Positions 12,901 to 21,824 of a DNA stretch of 64,000 nucleotides are shown here, piece after piece (within the stretch, counting starts at the first letter, position 1; the number at the start of each line of letters is the position of its first letter). The translations under genes were made by a program, and so were the position numbers. The notes beneath the pieces are model-generated. The model was not told where the DNA came from. It searched no databases and saw only the letters and a program-made list of their open reading frames with translations. The stretch comes from Nematostella vectensis (taxonomy: Eukaryota > Cnidaria > Anthozoa > Actiniaria > Edwardsiidae), in contig NC_064046.1 of NCBI RefSeq assembly GCF_932526225.1, positions 7,985,219 through 8,049,218 of the forward strand. The letters are read 5' to 3'.

Positions 12901-15900
12901 CTGTCAGGTTGTTTTCCATAAAAATAAACACGTTGTGCCCGATTACTCAGATATGATGTAAGTCATGTTAGTGCATGCAACGCCAAATGTGTCAAATGCC
13001 GCGCTAAAGTCTAGTAGCACCAAAAGGGTCACGTGATGGCTGTTCATGTTGATCAGGGTGTCGTTTTCAATCTTTAAAATATGATTTCCTATAAGCAGAT
13101 TGTAGGTCAGGAAGGAGAACATTTTCCGTGATAAAACACGAGCTGATAAAACACCGCCCTCCATGGAAGTAAACTGCAAATTACTGACTGAACGTAGATT
13201 GTTATTTCCAGTGTCCTTAGCACCGTTTTAAAGTAAGGGGGTTACAGCGGCTTCCTATCAGTCAACAGGGGAATGACCAGTAGACAGAGATGAGTTTACC
13301 ATATTATTACAGGGAGTAGAACTTCGAGGGAGTCGTAGACCAGACAAGTCGGCATAGGATCTAGGATGCACGTTTTTTTCGCCGACCCGCTTATCAAGTC
13401 GTTCACATCAGATTTACTCAAGGTGTTAAAATGAGTGGAGTTCTATTTTCGCTTGACCATGGCCTTTTCGGGGTCCGGGGGGCAAGCTCCACGTCTTGTA
13501 AGGAGAGACAAATAGCGTCTACGTCAGCGCGGATGGTATATAACTTGCGTACGTCTTTTAATGACGTCATCGATGACGTCGCAAATCACGTGACCACAGT
13601 TTTGCATCCCCCATGACACATACATGATACCTGCTAAGTTTGGTTGTCATACGATGTTTTCTTGGGACGGACGAACGGACATCGCGTTAGGTATGGGGCT
13701 CTGCTCACGCGGCGCTCCGCTACTGCGAAATGGCTTTTTCGCCAACTAAATATATACTTATTTCTTTCTTTTATTGGTAAACAAGTCTGTGAAAGCAATC
13801 TGCTTTTAGTCATCTTATTATCATTTATTCATGGTCTCCGACGTGCATCACACAAATGGTGTTATACATAATCATTAGCCTTGCCGCGTTCCTCAGGGGC
13901 GCTGCCGACACCGGAGGTGTAGAACTTCCTTTAGTCCGCCAGTATTAACCAGTATTATTCACTACATGCACAAGAGTTTGATTCGATTTTATTTGTTGTG
14001 TTTGATCCACGGTAAGAGCTTTAATATAAGGAATTTGATAAATCAATTTATCTAACAAATGTACAAAGATTGCAAAATCATGACTAAAATTTATCATAAC
14101 TTACGTCTGATGTCTCTGTTTGCCAATCGCTTTTTAATGCGCGATGGAGCTAAAAAATCTATTTTCTTTTCGAGGAAGGAATAATGCATCTCTAAATAAC
14201 GATAAAAAGACGATTGTGTTTTAAAATCTATGCAATAAAAACTACGGCAAGTATCCGAATTCTTTTTTAGATTTGATTTTCCGCGCGCTCGATGGAAGGT
14301 TTGTTTACACATCTTCCGAAATTGTCTAGAATAAGATTTCTCCTCTACTATGATATTTTTGGAGATAGACTTATTACTGTATACTTTTAGTGTGTTTTTC
14401 TTGAGAGACACGGAGGTCTGAAGGTCATTAGTCATTTTTGCTGCTGGAAATAAATTATTTTTCTGCTTCTGTGAAATCTTGAAAATGGCGCCTTTGAGAA
14501 TGTGATCCTCTCGCTTACAAAAACGCGTGAGTTTAAACTTCTCTATCCGGTATAATCTTAAAATAAAAACCATTTTGCACACCTCCTCTCCGGCAATGTA
14601 TGGAAATGGCGTGGTTTCGGAGTTTTCTAGCTTAACCGTTTTTTCGTAAAAGGTGGCGCACGGTCCATTCCTTGGAGTACTATATATAGTATAGATATGG
14701 CAGTTGCATTGACTAAGAATCAAAGGGACGCGTAAAGGCTGAAAGGCATCATGGGGGTGTAACAGCAAGAGAAATGAAAAAAAAAATCATGAAAATACAT
14801 AGCCCCATCAAACCATATCCAATCACTATCCTATCGCCCGTGGTCTAATCGATGTGTACCCTACTATCCACAGTGCTTGAGGGGCTGATAAAGAATGTTG
14901 GCAATGGTCAATGTGTTGCTGCGGTAACAGTAGAAGGCAGTCAAGATATGCAGCTGACACTCCAGGAGGACTGTGACCTAGGCCTCTACAAAGTCATCAT
15001 GCCTAAACAAAAATCAACAGTTCAGTTCATGGTCAGCGGTAAATGCCTGTCAGCGGACGTCGAAAATAGTGTAAGAACCATTCCGATAAAACAATGATAC
15101 ATCTGTTACAGTATGACGCGCGCTTCCCTGTTGAGACTGGGCTATTTTGAGCTGTCTGTGACTGGGGGGAGGGGAAGGGGGGGGGGGTACCTAAAAGACC
15201 GTATACTTAGAACCGCTTAGGCTATGACCATCAAACTTACAGACAATGATCCCCAGCATCACGCCCTATTTTGGGTGTGGTAGAATAAATAATGACGTCA
15301 CAATGACGTCTTAATTACGAGTTCTAGCTATTCTTTCAATATATATATAAATATCAGATATCAAGTTGAAATCATCTTGCATCATTCAGATATGTCAAAA
15401 TCGACACTTGCACGGCTTTGCAATGCAAAAAGGCCATGAAAAAATTTATAATCAATTGTGATCAAGGCATCAAAATGTCCGCAGGTAAATTTTAGGAAAA
15501 GTCACCAAGTTAAGCCTCTTAGCTACTATGGTTCAGGTTAGCAAATTAGCGCTTGGGGATAACAGTTTTGATTGACACAAATTTTAAAGTGTGAAGATTT
15601 CGTCGTGTTTGGATGCACACAGAAATTCTTTGCTATGCTAGTTGGCTAAGCTCGTCGATCAGATAGCGCGATTCTCGCATTCTTATTTGTCTAATTTACA
15701 AAGTTGTCGAAGGTGGCCACAGTAGCCCAAGTTCCAAAGACGCCGTTGGAGCCACGACTATGTTAATCATTCGAAACGTATATTTTCGTTAGCTTTAAAA
15801 TCTTACGAAAAATTACTAATTAATATGAAGAAAACGCTAACGTTTTGGTGGTATGGTAGCTAGAAAGCTTTCCAATTCTTTGATTTGTAATGCTTTGTCT

Positions 15901-16150
15901 TATACTGTAATGGTGGACTTTCAGCAGGTTACATTGAATGACTGTCCAGCAACGGTAGATGCAGACGACCCAGCGTGTTTCAGTTACAAAGGCAGCAAGT
16001 TAAGACCATGTAGTGATGACAGCAAGTGCATCGTGGTCAGCGGTACCACTCTCGGCGTCAGTACTTCATGTGGACAGCCTGACTCATCTTTCCACATTGT
16101 AGGTAAGTGTCAACACGTAAAAGTAACAAAACAGGCTTTACGAAATTCCG

Positions 16151-16181
<31 letters not shown>

Positions 16182-19137
16182 TGGGCAACCACGAAACAGA
16201 CCTGTAGGGAAACCTATGTAGTTTGTATTTTTCTCAAACTAACACTATATATATATATATATTTCGGAATTTCGTAAAGCCTAAACCAATATGAAATACC
16301 TTTTTTTTCCAGATGTGCAAACCAAATGCGATACCGAACAATGCAAATGCAGTGAAGGCTTTCAGGGAAAGGGCACAGCTTGCCTCCCGATTAATCCATG
16401 TCATGAAGCAAACCAAGGTGGCTGTGAAGGTAGGGCCATTTGCGTGTACACTGGCCCTGGAAAAAGCATTTGTAAGTGCCCACCTGGTTACAAGCTAGAC
16501 GAGAGCCAGGCGCGATGCACATTGTGCCCAGATGGTAACTGTTTTGTGGGTTGTGATTTCTACAATAGCGAAGAACTCAAGACCGCATTAAGTGAACAGG
16601 ACTCTATAGTACTTCGGTTTGCATATTTGAAGACCTCGGCTCTAGCAGACTACGTCCAAAAGACCGGCAAACCCCAAAATGTTGTGGTTTATACCCAGCA
16701 CCTTGTTATTGAAGGGTTTGTGGAGGTCAAGCGCCAAACTAAACTCGCAATTTTTGCGAGGGAAGTAACTAAAGTAGATGGTGCACAAATTGAGCTTTTC
16801 GCGCTTGATCCCGGTAATATCCCAGGGTTCGGGACCTCTTATCGGAGGTCCATTGCCAAGGTTGAAGGGGGCGAATTCAAGTGCGAGGACTCGTACTTTC
16901 CGCCAAGTAGGGACACTGTGACATCAGGTGCTACTTTAACTATCTACCAAGGTAACAGCGGTTCTCCATTCACTTGCTCTGCAAACTACAACAACATCGC
17001 TCTTGTTACACTAGAAACTCTTGAAAAAAAAAAGGTTTTGAAACATGCTTTAGATGTGGAGTTCCTTCATCTAAGCTTAGCTTGCGCCAAGGTGATGGCC
17101 CAAGATAGAGATATCTACCTTACGAAGGACGGCAAACATTCTCTAATTGCAAGCCAGCCAATGCAGATAATCGAGTATGTAAAGGAGCAAGTTGAGTTTG
17201 TCCGTGATGTACCAGAGCTGACAGAGCAAGAGATCTCTGATTTGAATGGTGTTGGCATTGCAGCGTCTGACGTGCGAGAGAGGTTACTTGCACGCGCACA
17301 GGGACTTACATTTGTACCATACCTGTCACTGAAGGCATATGAAAAACTTCTAGTTTTACTCAAAGATGACGCAAAGCTAGCGATAGACCAATATGAGAGA
17401 TACCGAAAAACCTCAGAGGACCTGAAACACAGAATTGATGCAACGACGTCCATGACACACATCATGACAGCAATTGTTCGCTCAAATGATTTTAATATTG
17501 AGGCAATGAAACGCGAACTTGACAAAACAATAAAAGACCAAAAGCTTCTAAAAGATAAGTTGAAGGAAGCAGAAGTTGCTCTAGAGGCAGCCAGGAAAGT
17601 ATTTGAGAAAGAGGTGGAGGTCTACAAGCAGAAAATGATAGTAAACGCCGTCTTTTCCATACTTGGAGCAATCACAGGGGCGCTGTCAGGGGGGTTTAAT
17701 ACCGTCGCTGCTATTGGAGAAGTTGCAGAAGACATGACAAAGTTTGCTCGGATCATAATCAAGATAGGAGCAATAATGGAAACGATTGGGTCAGTTGCAG
17801 CTCTTGCAGAAAGTTTTAAAGATTTCCATTACGACCAAAAACCGTACATCACTACAAATGCTGAAGGTTACTACAAAGAGAGGAAAATTGTAGATGCGAA
17901 TGATGAGAGCTTTGCCGTCGCGGTGAAAGATTGGGACGTCATGGTTGCAGAAGCAGAGGGTGCACTTGCGATTGGAACTGCGGCAAATGAAATTGGGGGC
18001 ACTGGGTCGTACCTTGCTGCTTTGAGGACTGTTGCCATCTGGGGCAAGGCTGTGCATGAAAAATCAATTGCGATGAAATCCCTCGTAAACAAGTTAAGTA
18101 GTTTGACTGCACTTCAGAAAGAACAGGACGCGGCGAAAGGAAAAATAGGACAAGCAATCGCCGAATCGGAAAACTTGGGTAGAGTCAATGGAGAACTTCT
18201 TGTTCAAATGGGTCTTCAAAAGGAACGTCTTAGGTTTGCCATGGTGGATACATTGATGACATTTTGTGATTCCTACTTTTATAACTGGATGGCCGAGTGT
18301 CCTGTTCAACCAACCTTGTCTGATGATCTGTTTTCATTGCACAGCAAAGTGAATGAAGGTCTGAGCGCAGTCGTCATCGCCGTAGAAAGCTTTGCGCCGT
18401 TCACTGCACAGCAATTTGAAGCGACCAAAGTGATCAGTAACACACCCGTGTGCAACAAAGGGGATGGGAAAGAACACTATCCAAAACCAGATGTTATCCC
18501 GACACTGACCCAATGCCAGCCGATTGATAAACTAAAAGAAACTGGTACTTTGCTGTATAATCTAGAGCGTGACGACGAGGACGTGTTGAAAGGATACGAG
18601 CGAGTGCACGTCGAAGAGTTGGAGGTCTACCTTGAAGGCGCTACAATCGACGAAGGAAAGCCCATCACCATCTTCATCTCCTTCAGCGGATACATGAACG
18701 ACGTTTTCAAGGGCAAAGATTACCATTTCGTTACGCCACCAAGAATCATCGTATTCTCCTACTTACCCGGGGATAACCCTAAAATTGTACAGCCCGGCAG
18801 AGTCGCTGATAAATTTGAGGAGTATTATGACGGAATTTCAGCTATGACGTTATGGTCTATTACAGTGCCAAGAAATGAAAATCACAGCAGTTTGAATGTT
18901 GCAGGCGTCACCAACGTTGTTATGAAGTTTAAGGGAAGTCGTGTACATAAAGGAGAAGGGGAGGTAATGACTGTCTCCGAGGGAAAGAAGAAGTCGAAGA
19001 AGAAGAGAAAGGCAAAGGGAAAGAAAAGAAAGGAAAGGGGAAAGAAGAAAGGGACAAGAAGAATGGAAGAAAGAAAAATTGGATTCAGTCGTCCTTTGAG
19101 ATACGGTGGAGAGAGAATGATGAAGATAAGTGGCTAA
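895..19137 (+). CDS. Gene A: secreted ricin-like/EGF protein with a pore-former-like helical C-terminal half
   Basis: Eight exons splice with matching phases: 895-982, 8618-9007, 10087-10380, 11339-11552, 11876-12036, 14874-15070, 15925-16102 and 16313-19137. The sum is 4347 nt, giving 1448 aa plus stop. Layout: signal peptide about 1-22; Cys-rich ricin-B-like (beta-trefoil) sequence about 30-507 in three blocks; partial then complete EGF 513-576; mixed region about 577-840; coiled helices about 850-947; two hydrophobic segments at about 948-970 and 983-1010; a second helical bundle about 1070-1210; beta-rich part about 1260-1400; Lys/Arg-rich tail. Ricin folds usually bind glycans and EGF modules mediate protein contacts. 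The helix-hydrophobic hairpin-helix order resembles ClyA/HBL/Cry6A-type alpha pore-forming proteins, but that is inference from layout only. It could instead be an uncharacterised structural secreted protein. The gene model is well supported; the function is not. Confidence 0.8.
1055..1445 (-). repeat. Dispersed CRE-palindrome repeat, copy 1
   Basis: It starts with GCGGAGC...GAGCCCCATACCTTA and a GTCTGTCCGTCTGTCC motif, and carries tandem blocks with GACACCAACATGACACATACC-like text (in reverse) and CACGTGA. A perfect 22-bp palindrome at 1328-1349 contains two CRE octamers TGACGTCA around ATCGAT. It is inverted relative to the copies at 7260-8490 and 13555-13735. Confidence 0.75.
1495..1600 (+). 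repeat. Terminal part of the CTCCGCTTTAGG dispersed repeat
   Basis: GGAGCTCCGCTTTTAGGCAA followed by TGCCTAAATCTATATAT matches the ends of two direct repeats at 52583-52830, so this is another copy of the element that abuts the 32-bp satellite. Confidence 0.5.
2520..3200 (+). pseudogene. Gypsy-type Gag zinc knuckle and protease scrap
   Basis: Remnant of an LTR retrotransposon polyprotein in two overlapping frames. The first (to 3030) has a C-x-x-YG...H...C knuckle followed by [13 protein letters not shown] and VCRS, typical of metazoan Gypsy Gag ends. The second (2973-3194) has an aspartic-protease motif LDTRAQVNV in which the catalytic-loop Gly is Arg. A frame break separates the two and a stop truncates the second. 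Orientation is opposite to the pol at 3957-6693, so it is a different insertion. No LTRs were seen. Non-functional. Confidence 0.75.
3957..6693 (-). pseudogene. Gypsy-type retrotransposon pol, degraded
   Basis: Reading the minus strand from 6693 to 3957: aspartic protease with the catalytic motif altered to LWDMGAQIS (6484-6693), start of reverse transcriptase (6323-6511), RT core with YLDD near 6135 in a broken frame, RT end/RNase H with [10 protein letters not shown] and [13 protein letters not shown] (5551-6006), RNase [12 protein letters not shown] (5244-5579), integrase HHCC finger and DDE core start (4421-4909), and integrase C-terminus (3957-4370). At least five frame or stop breaks make it inactive. 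Domain order PR-RT-RH-INT is that of Ty3/Gypsy elements. I found no paired LTRs; a Gag region is not evident upstream on this strand. It lies in intron 1 of gene A, antisense to it. Confidence 0.9.
7255..7690 (+). repeat. Dispersed CRE-palindrome repeat, tandem blocks
   Basis: Three successive blocks of roughly 140-150 bp, each with a TGACGTCA-type palindrome (perfect 22-mer at 7272-7293, imperfect near 7421 and 7575), CACGTGACC or a variant, a CCCCCTTGACAC box and a MATGACACCT box. They sit inside intron 1 of gene A. Confidence 0.8.
7699..8240 (+). repeat. Pair of about 100-bp direct repeats
   Basis: About 7699-7804 and 8136-8232 are near-identical (CAGGTAGCCCANGCAATGGT ... GAAATGTTGTCAATAAAATT), 437 bp apart. 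The sequence between contains no recognisable gene. Confidence 0.75.
8280..8490 (+). repeat. Dispersed CRE-palindrome repeat, terminal part
   Basis: ATGACGTCACAAATCACGTG, the CTTGACACATACATGACACC box, then GACGGACGGACATCGCGTCA and the end motif GGTATGGGGCTCCGC. It is the inverted counterpart of the start of copy 1. Confidence 0.75.
8618..9007 (+). CDS. Gene A exon 2: Cys-rich ricin-like block
   Basis: Acceptor ATTTTTCAG and donor GTGAGT, phase 1 at both ends. It encodes about 130 residues with GKCFGVTD and PPVCVAG motifs spaced like beta-trefoil subdomains, plus paired Cys. The resemblance to ricin B-type lectins is by pattern and lacks a clear QxW, so carbohydrate binding is uncertain. Confidence 0.75.
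9277..9604. mobile_element. MITE-like element with 18-bp TIRs
   Basis: TGATAGGGATGCTCATCG at 9277-9294 and its reverse complement with one mismatch at 9587-9604 bound a 328-bp AT-rich body containing repeated CCTAAAAATAC strings. It lies in intron 2 of gene A. It has no coding capacity, consistent with a non-autonomous DNA transposon. Confidence 0.7.
9930..10024. repeat. CAT/GAT trinucleotide microsatellite with inversion
   Basis: CATCATCATCGTCGTCGTCA runs into TCATCATCGATGATGATGGT and on to GATGATGATTATTATTATTA, so the repeat switches strand in the middle. It ends about 60 bp before exon 3 of gene A. Confidence 0.8.
10087..10380 (+). CDS. Gene A exon 3: Cys-rich block
   Basis: Acceptor TCTTCAG and donor GTACAA, phase 1 at both ends. 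It contains eight Cys including CCEK-type spacing (GMCCPEKF). I do not recognise a named domain. Conserved Cys and open phase-matched ends argue for a real exon. Confidence 0.7.
10400..11338. other. Intron 3 of gene A: purine-rich, no gene seen
   Basis: It contains long GA-rich runs at about 10405-10470 and 10795-11010 (AGAAGGGGAGAGAGGGAAAT type). No ORF resembles a protein. The codons just upstream of exon 4 are open but lack support. Confidence 0.5.
11339..11552 (+). CDS. Gene A exon 4: ricin-B-like lectin block, first half
   Basis: Acceptor TTTCCATAG, donor GTATGT, phases 1 and 2. Sequence such as [18 protein letters not shown], then [19 protein letters not shown], follows the trefoil pattern of a Cys-bounded loop followed by a QW-type strand. 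It joins exon 5 in phase. Confidence 0.75.
11876..12036 (+). CDS. Gene A exon 5: ricin-B-like block, second half
   Basis: Acceptor TCATTTAG and donor GTAAAT, phases 2 and 1. It continues the trefoil with [10 protein letters not shown] and ends FFKFQG, a usual end of a trefoil strand. Confidence 0.75.
12362..13440 (-). pseudogene. L2/CR1-like non-LTR reverse transcriptase fragment
   Basis: On the minus strand, 12943-13179 carries the RT palm motif [11 protein letters not shown] preceded by [10 protein letters not shown]-like sequence, and 12362-12829 carries the C-terminal RT part ([14 protein letters not shown], then [10 protein letters not shown] and [10 protein letters not shown]). The RT middle, including the FADD box, is deleted. 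Frame breaks extend to about 13440. It is embedded in intron 5 of gene A in antisense. Confidence 0.85.
13540..13740 (+). repeat. Dispersed CRE-palindrome repeat, copy
   Basis: ATGACGTCATCGATGACGTC at 13561-13580, CACGTGACC, CCCCCATGACACATACATGA, GACGGACGAACGGACATCGC, and end GGTATGGGGCTCTGC followed by a second GCTCCGC. Same orientation as 7255-8490. Confidence 0.75.
14094..14768 (-). other. Unassigned 224-codon ORF in intron 5 of gene A
   Basis: Open from ATG at 14768 to a stop at 14094 on the minus strand. The translation is Lys/Arg- and Phe/Ser-rich with no motif, signal peptide or repeat I recognise. It lies wholly in a gene A intron. Length is notable for AT-rich DNA, but nothing proves coding; it may be chance or a decayed repeat. 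Confidence 0.15.
14874..15070 (+). CDS. Gene A exon 6: third ricin-like block, first half
   Basis: Acceptor ATCCACAG and donor GTAAGA. The exon ends in phase 0 after a codon for Ser. NGQCVAA and SGKCLSAD motifs repeat the trefoil Cys pattern of exons 2 and 4. Confidence 0.75.
15105..15850. other. Intron 6 of gene A, no gene seen
   Basis: Contains a G-run at 15164-15187 and short TGACGTCA-type motifs near 15294-15310. Otherwise unremarkable AT-rich intron. Confidence 0.4.
15925..16102 (+). CDS. Gene A exon 7: third ricin-like block, second half
   Basis: Acceptor GACTTTCAG followed by CAGGTT; a second AG three bases on would give a one-residue (NAGNAG) alternative. Donor GTAAGT, phase 1. It contains six Cys with SKCIVVSG and ends SSFHIVG, a trefoil-like end. 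Confidence 0.75.
16133..16282. mobile_element. MITE-like hairpin filling intron 7 of gene A
   Basis: AGGCTTTACGAAATTCCGA at 16133-16151 has a perfect reverse complement at 16264-16282. Both arms lead inward into (TA)n runs. The 150-bp element makes up most of the 210-nt intron (16103-16312) and ends about 30 nt from each splice site. Confidence 0.8.
16313..19137 (+). CDS. Gene A exon 8: EGF, helical hydrophobic-hairpin region and C-terminus
   Basis: A single 2825-nt exon after acceptor TTTTTTTTCCAG. It starts with a partial EGF, then a six-Cys EGF (protein 537-576, ending near CKCPPGYKL). Charged heptad-like helices follow, then hydrophobic stretches (around 17635-17700 and 17740-17815), a further helical bundle and a beta-rich segment. 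The last about 55 codons are extremely Lys/Arg/Gly-rich. A donor-like GAG/GTAATG at 18963 means this tail may be intronic read-through rather than protein. Confidence 0.85.
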
Positions 19138-19274
19138 AATGCAGGATACATTGGAAAATGAAAAAGTATATCAAAATACCAAATTCGTTAATTACTAATA
19201 ATCTAAGTAAAAAGCTTAATGAAGCATGCATGGCAAGTATATAATATATAGGTATATCAGGGATCGCTTTTCGA

Positions 19275-19280
19275 AATAAA
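19275..19280 (+). promoter_or_regulatory. Poly(A) signal candidate, gene A
   Basis: AATAAA lies 138 nt after the stop of gene A. It is the first canonical hexamer downstream. Confidence 0.45.
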
Positions 19281-21820
19281 ATGTCTTGGTATTCGGAATT
19301 TGTTGACAAGTGGCATCATAACCTACCCAGACAAACTATCACACTAAAAAAATATTATGAAATAGAGCTTTCGCAACTCTTCCATAAATGTGTTATCCAC
19401 AAGCAGCAGCTTTTAACCTCTTCAAACCTGGCATCTGCAAAAGTAACAGAAGCCTTAGCCAAACCCAAAGAGTGATGCAAGGTCAACGCCGCCTCGCTTT
19501 CAAACAAGGGCCTCACTTTCTCAGCGAATAGAACAATAAATAGGAATTAAACGTCAAATAACATTTCTGCGAGCGACACCCTTTATGATATTCAAATGTA
19601 TTTATGTCAAGCATAAGCAGCAAAGTAAAATGAAATAAAAGAATATTAAAACAAGATAAAGGAAGTGATAATAAGGGAGAAGGGAGGTGAACAAAAAGGG
19701 GTGTGTGTTTGTAGTGTATCAGTACAGGATGGACAAGATTCCAACACTTTCTCTAATACACTTTACAATCCAACATGGCGATCGCGAGGTCTCTGATTTG
19801 AACGGGCTACTAAAGCACTACATACCTTCGAAACGAAAGCCACTAATATCTATCTGGTCAATTGACCACTAACTGTTCAAGTTTTTATAATGAAAATAGT
19901 CTGAATGAAAGTTTGGTTTTGGTTCGCTAGTGGAACGCCTTTAACACTTGCAGTTCTTTATTGACCTCAATCTCAGACTACGGACTCTCAGACTTTGTTG
20001 CCACCTCCATCCCGCTTTGGGATGGCTAAAAAGCTATTGAACAAGGTCAGAAGTACTTGAGGAAGTCGATGCAGAGCCGGGGATGGTGGCCGATGCGGAT
20101 GGATTATTATCGCCCATCTTCAATTTCACGTTGGTTTCAAGCAGAGCGAAATTAAATGGCGAGGAATATATGGGCGCGCAAGGGCTTATTGTATCTTTGT
20201 TATTATGCTAATTTATGTATTTCTACTTCGAAAACGCTGTATCAGAGCGAATCGAAGATGGTAACACATTGTTATATGGAACGACATTGTTATATTCAAT
20301 TCTTCATATAAGTAGGGTAAAAGCGACAGCAGTTTTTCCATGTATATTTTATTGGCAAAAAGCAATGCAAAAAGGAATAGCCTTCTAAACTTAACATCCC
20401 AGAACTTTGAGAAACTTTTAGTTATCGAGTAGGTATCCTCAAATTACCTTTTGCTCTTTTTTTCTAATTTTACCTCTTATACCATGCGCATGCGCACTTC
20501 AAAGAGACACTAAAGGAGCCAAAGTTTCTTACAGTGACCGTTGGTTGCCTGCATTCCGGACTGATTCAAAACACAAATACCGTAAGGCCCAAATGCTCAA
20601 TTCAAGATATTTTTTGATAATTTGCCTTTGATCATTCTCGCGCTATTTATGTTTTAGGGGAGGGTCTTTTGAACAGGTATTATTCAAGATCAATTTTCCG
20701 ACATCTTTAAAGTCTGTAATTTCAAAAGACCCCCCAACAAAATAAAGAAAAGTTTGTGATGGGCCTTCTGCTTTCACTTTCTTGACTTTGAATTGGCTAG
20801 CGCTGAAAATCGTTGTGGTTTCCATTTTTTTGCAGTTCTGGTTTTATTAATTTCCATCAATTTCTAATCATGTCAAAGTTTCGCCCTCCCCTCTCACACA
20901 CAATAATTTGGGGGTGCGGGGGAGGGGTGGTGTCTGTTTCTCCATTCCCCACATTCAGGCCATATTCCGGTTAACAAAATATTAAGCATTTTTTTCTTGG
21001 CAAAGTGCCCAATTTTTTGTACAGTACAGCACTGTAAAGAGTGCTCATACGGTTAAAGAATTTGCTGGTGCTCCTGGAAGAACGTGCCGTACGTAGGGAA
21101 TGTCATGACTAGAGTACAATTTCAATAAATTAAACAATACGCTTTTTTGAGCTTTTTTGTTCTGGGGGAGGGCCATTATTTTTGGTCCCCTTTTTAGGAG
21201 AGGTTCACCATTTTTTTTGCTTTGCGGTAGGACCGAAATTTTTGAACCAGAAAATAATTCAACTTAGCAGCCCTCCCTCTCCCCCCGATAAATAATGGCC
21301 CTTTAGATGAATTGCCCGCCTTATTGGATGAGAAATGAGCTTATTTAAATCATTCTCAATATTTTTCCCTCATGTCGATCAAAATGGGATATAGACAGAA
21401 GAGTTATCAGTGTCACACTTACAGTAGTTTTCAGTAACACGGGCACCGTGTGTCTTTAGTTTACGAGTCACAGCTGTGTTTTGATGGACGTCAATCATGA
21501 CTTTTGAATTTTTCCAATTCTGTATCTGTCACATCTTTAGATCGATCACAACCAAAAAAACATCAAAGTTGATCGCCTTCTTCGATACTGTCACCGAAAA
21601 AAATACCGATCAACACAAAACCAGCAATTGAAGAACGTTTGCATTGTTCACCATTTGTTTGTTAGCTTTGCGTTGTGGTTGATTCAGTGTGTGCATATGT
21701 ATCCTTTGTATGCGAAATGGCTTCTGTCACCGAAAACCAGTAGCTGCTCGGACACGAAAAACTAAAGATGCTTTAATTGGAAGTTTCCTGTTATTGTAAT
21801 CTTCAAAGAACAAGAGGAAG
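19281..21820. other. Intergenic, no gene seen
   Basis: AT-rich sequence with only short chance ORFs. C/T-rich and G-rich runs occur near 20880-20935 and 21270-21290. I saw no conserved domain or tRNA. Confidence 0.4.
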
Positions 21821-21824
21821 TAGC

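Noticed and set aside
14094-14768. 224-codon minus-strand ORF as a nested gene
   Set aside because: No recognisable domain, no promoter or poly(A) evidence, and it lies in an AT-rich intron; kept only as a low-confidence note.
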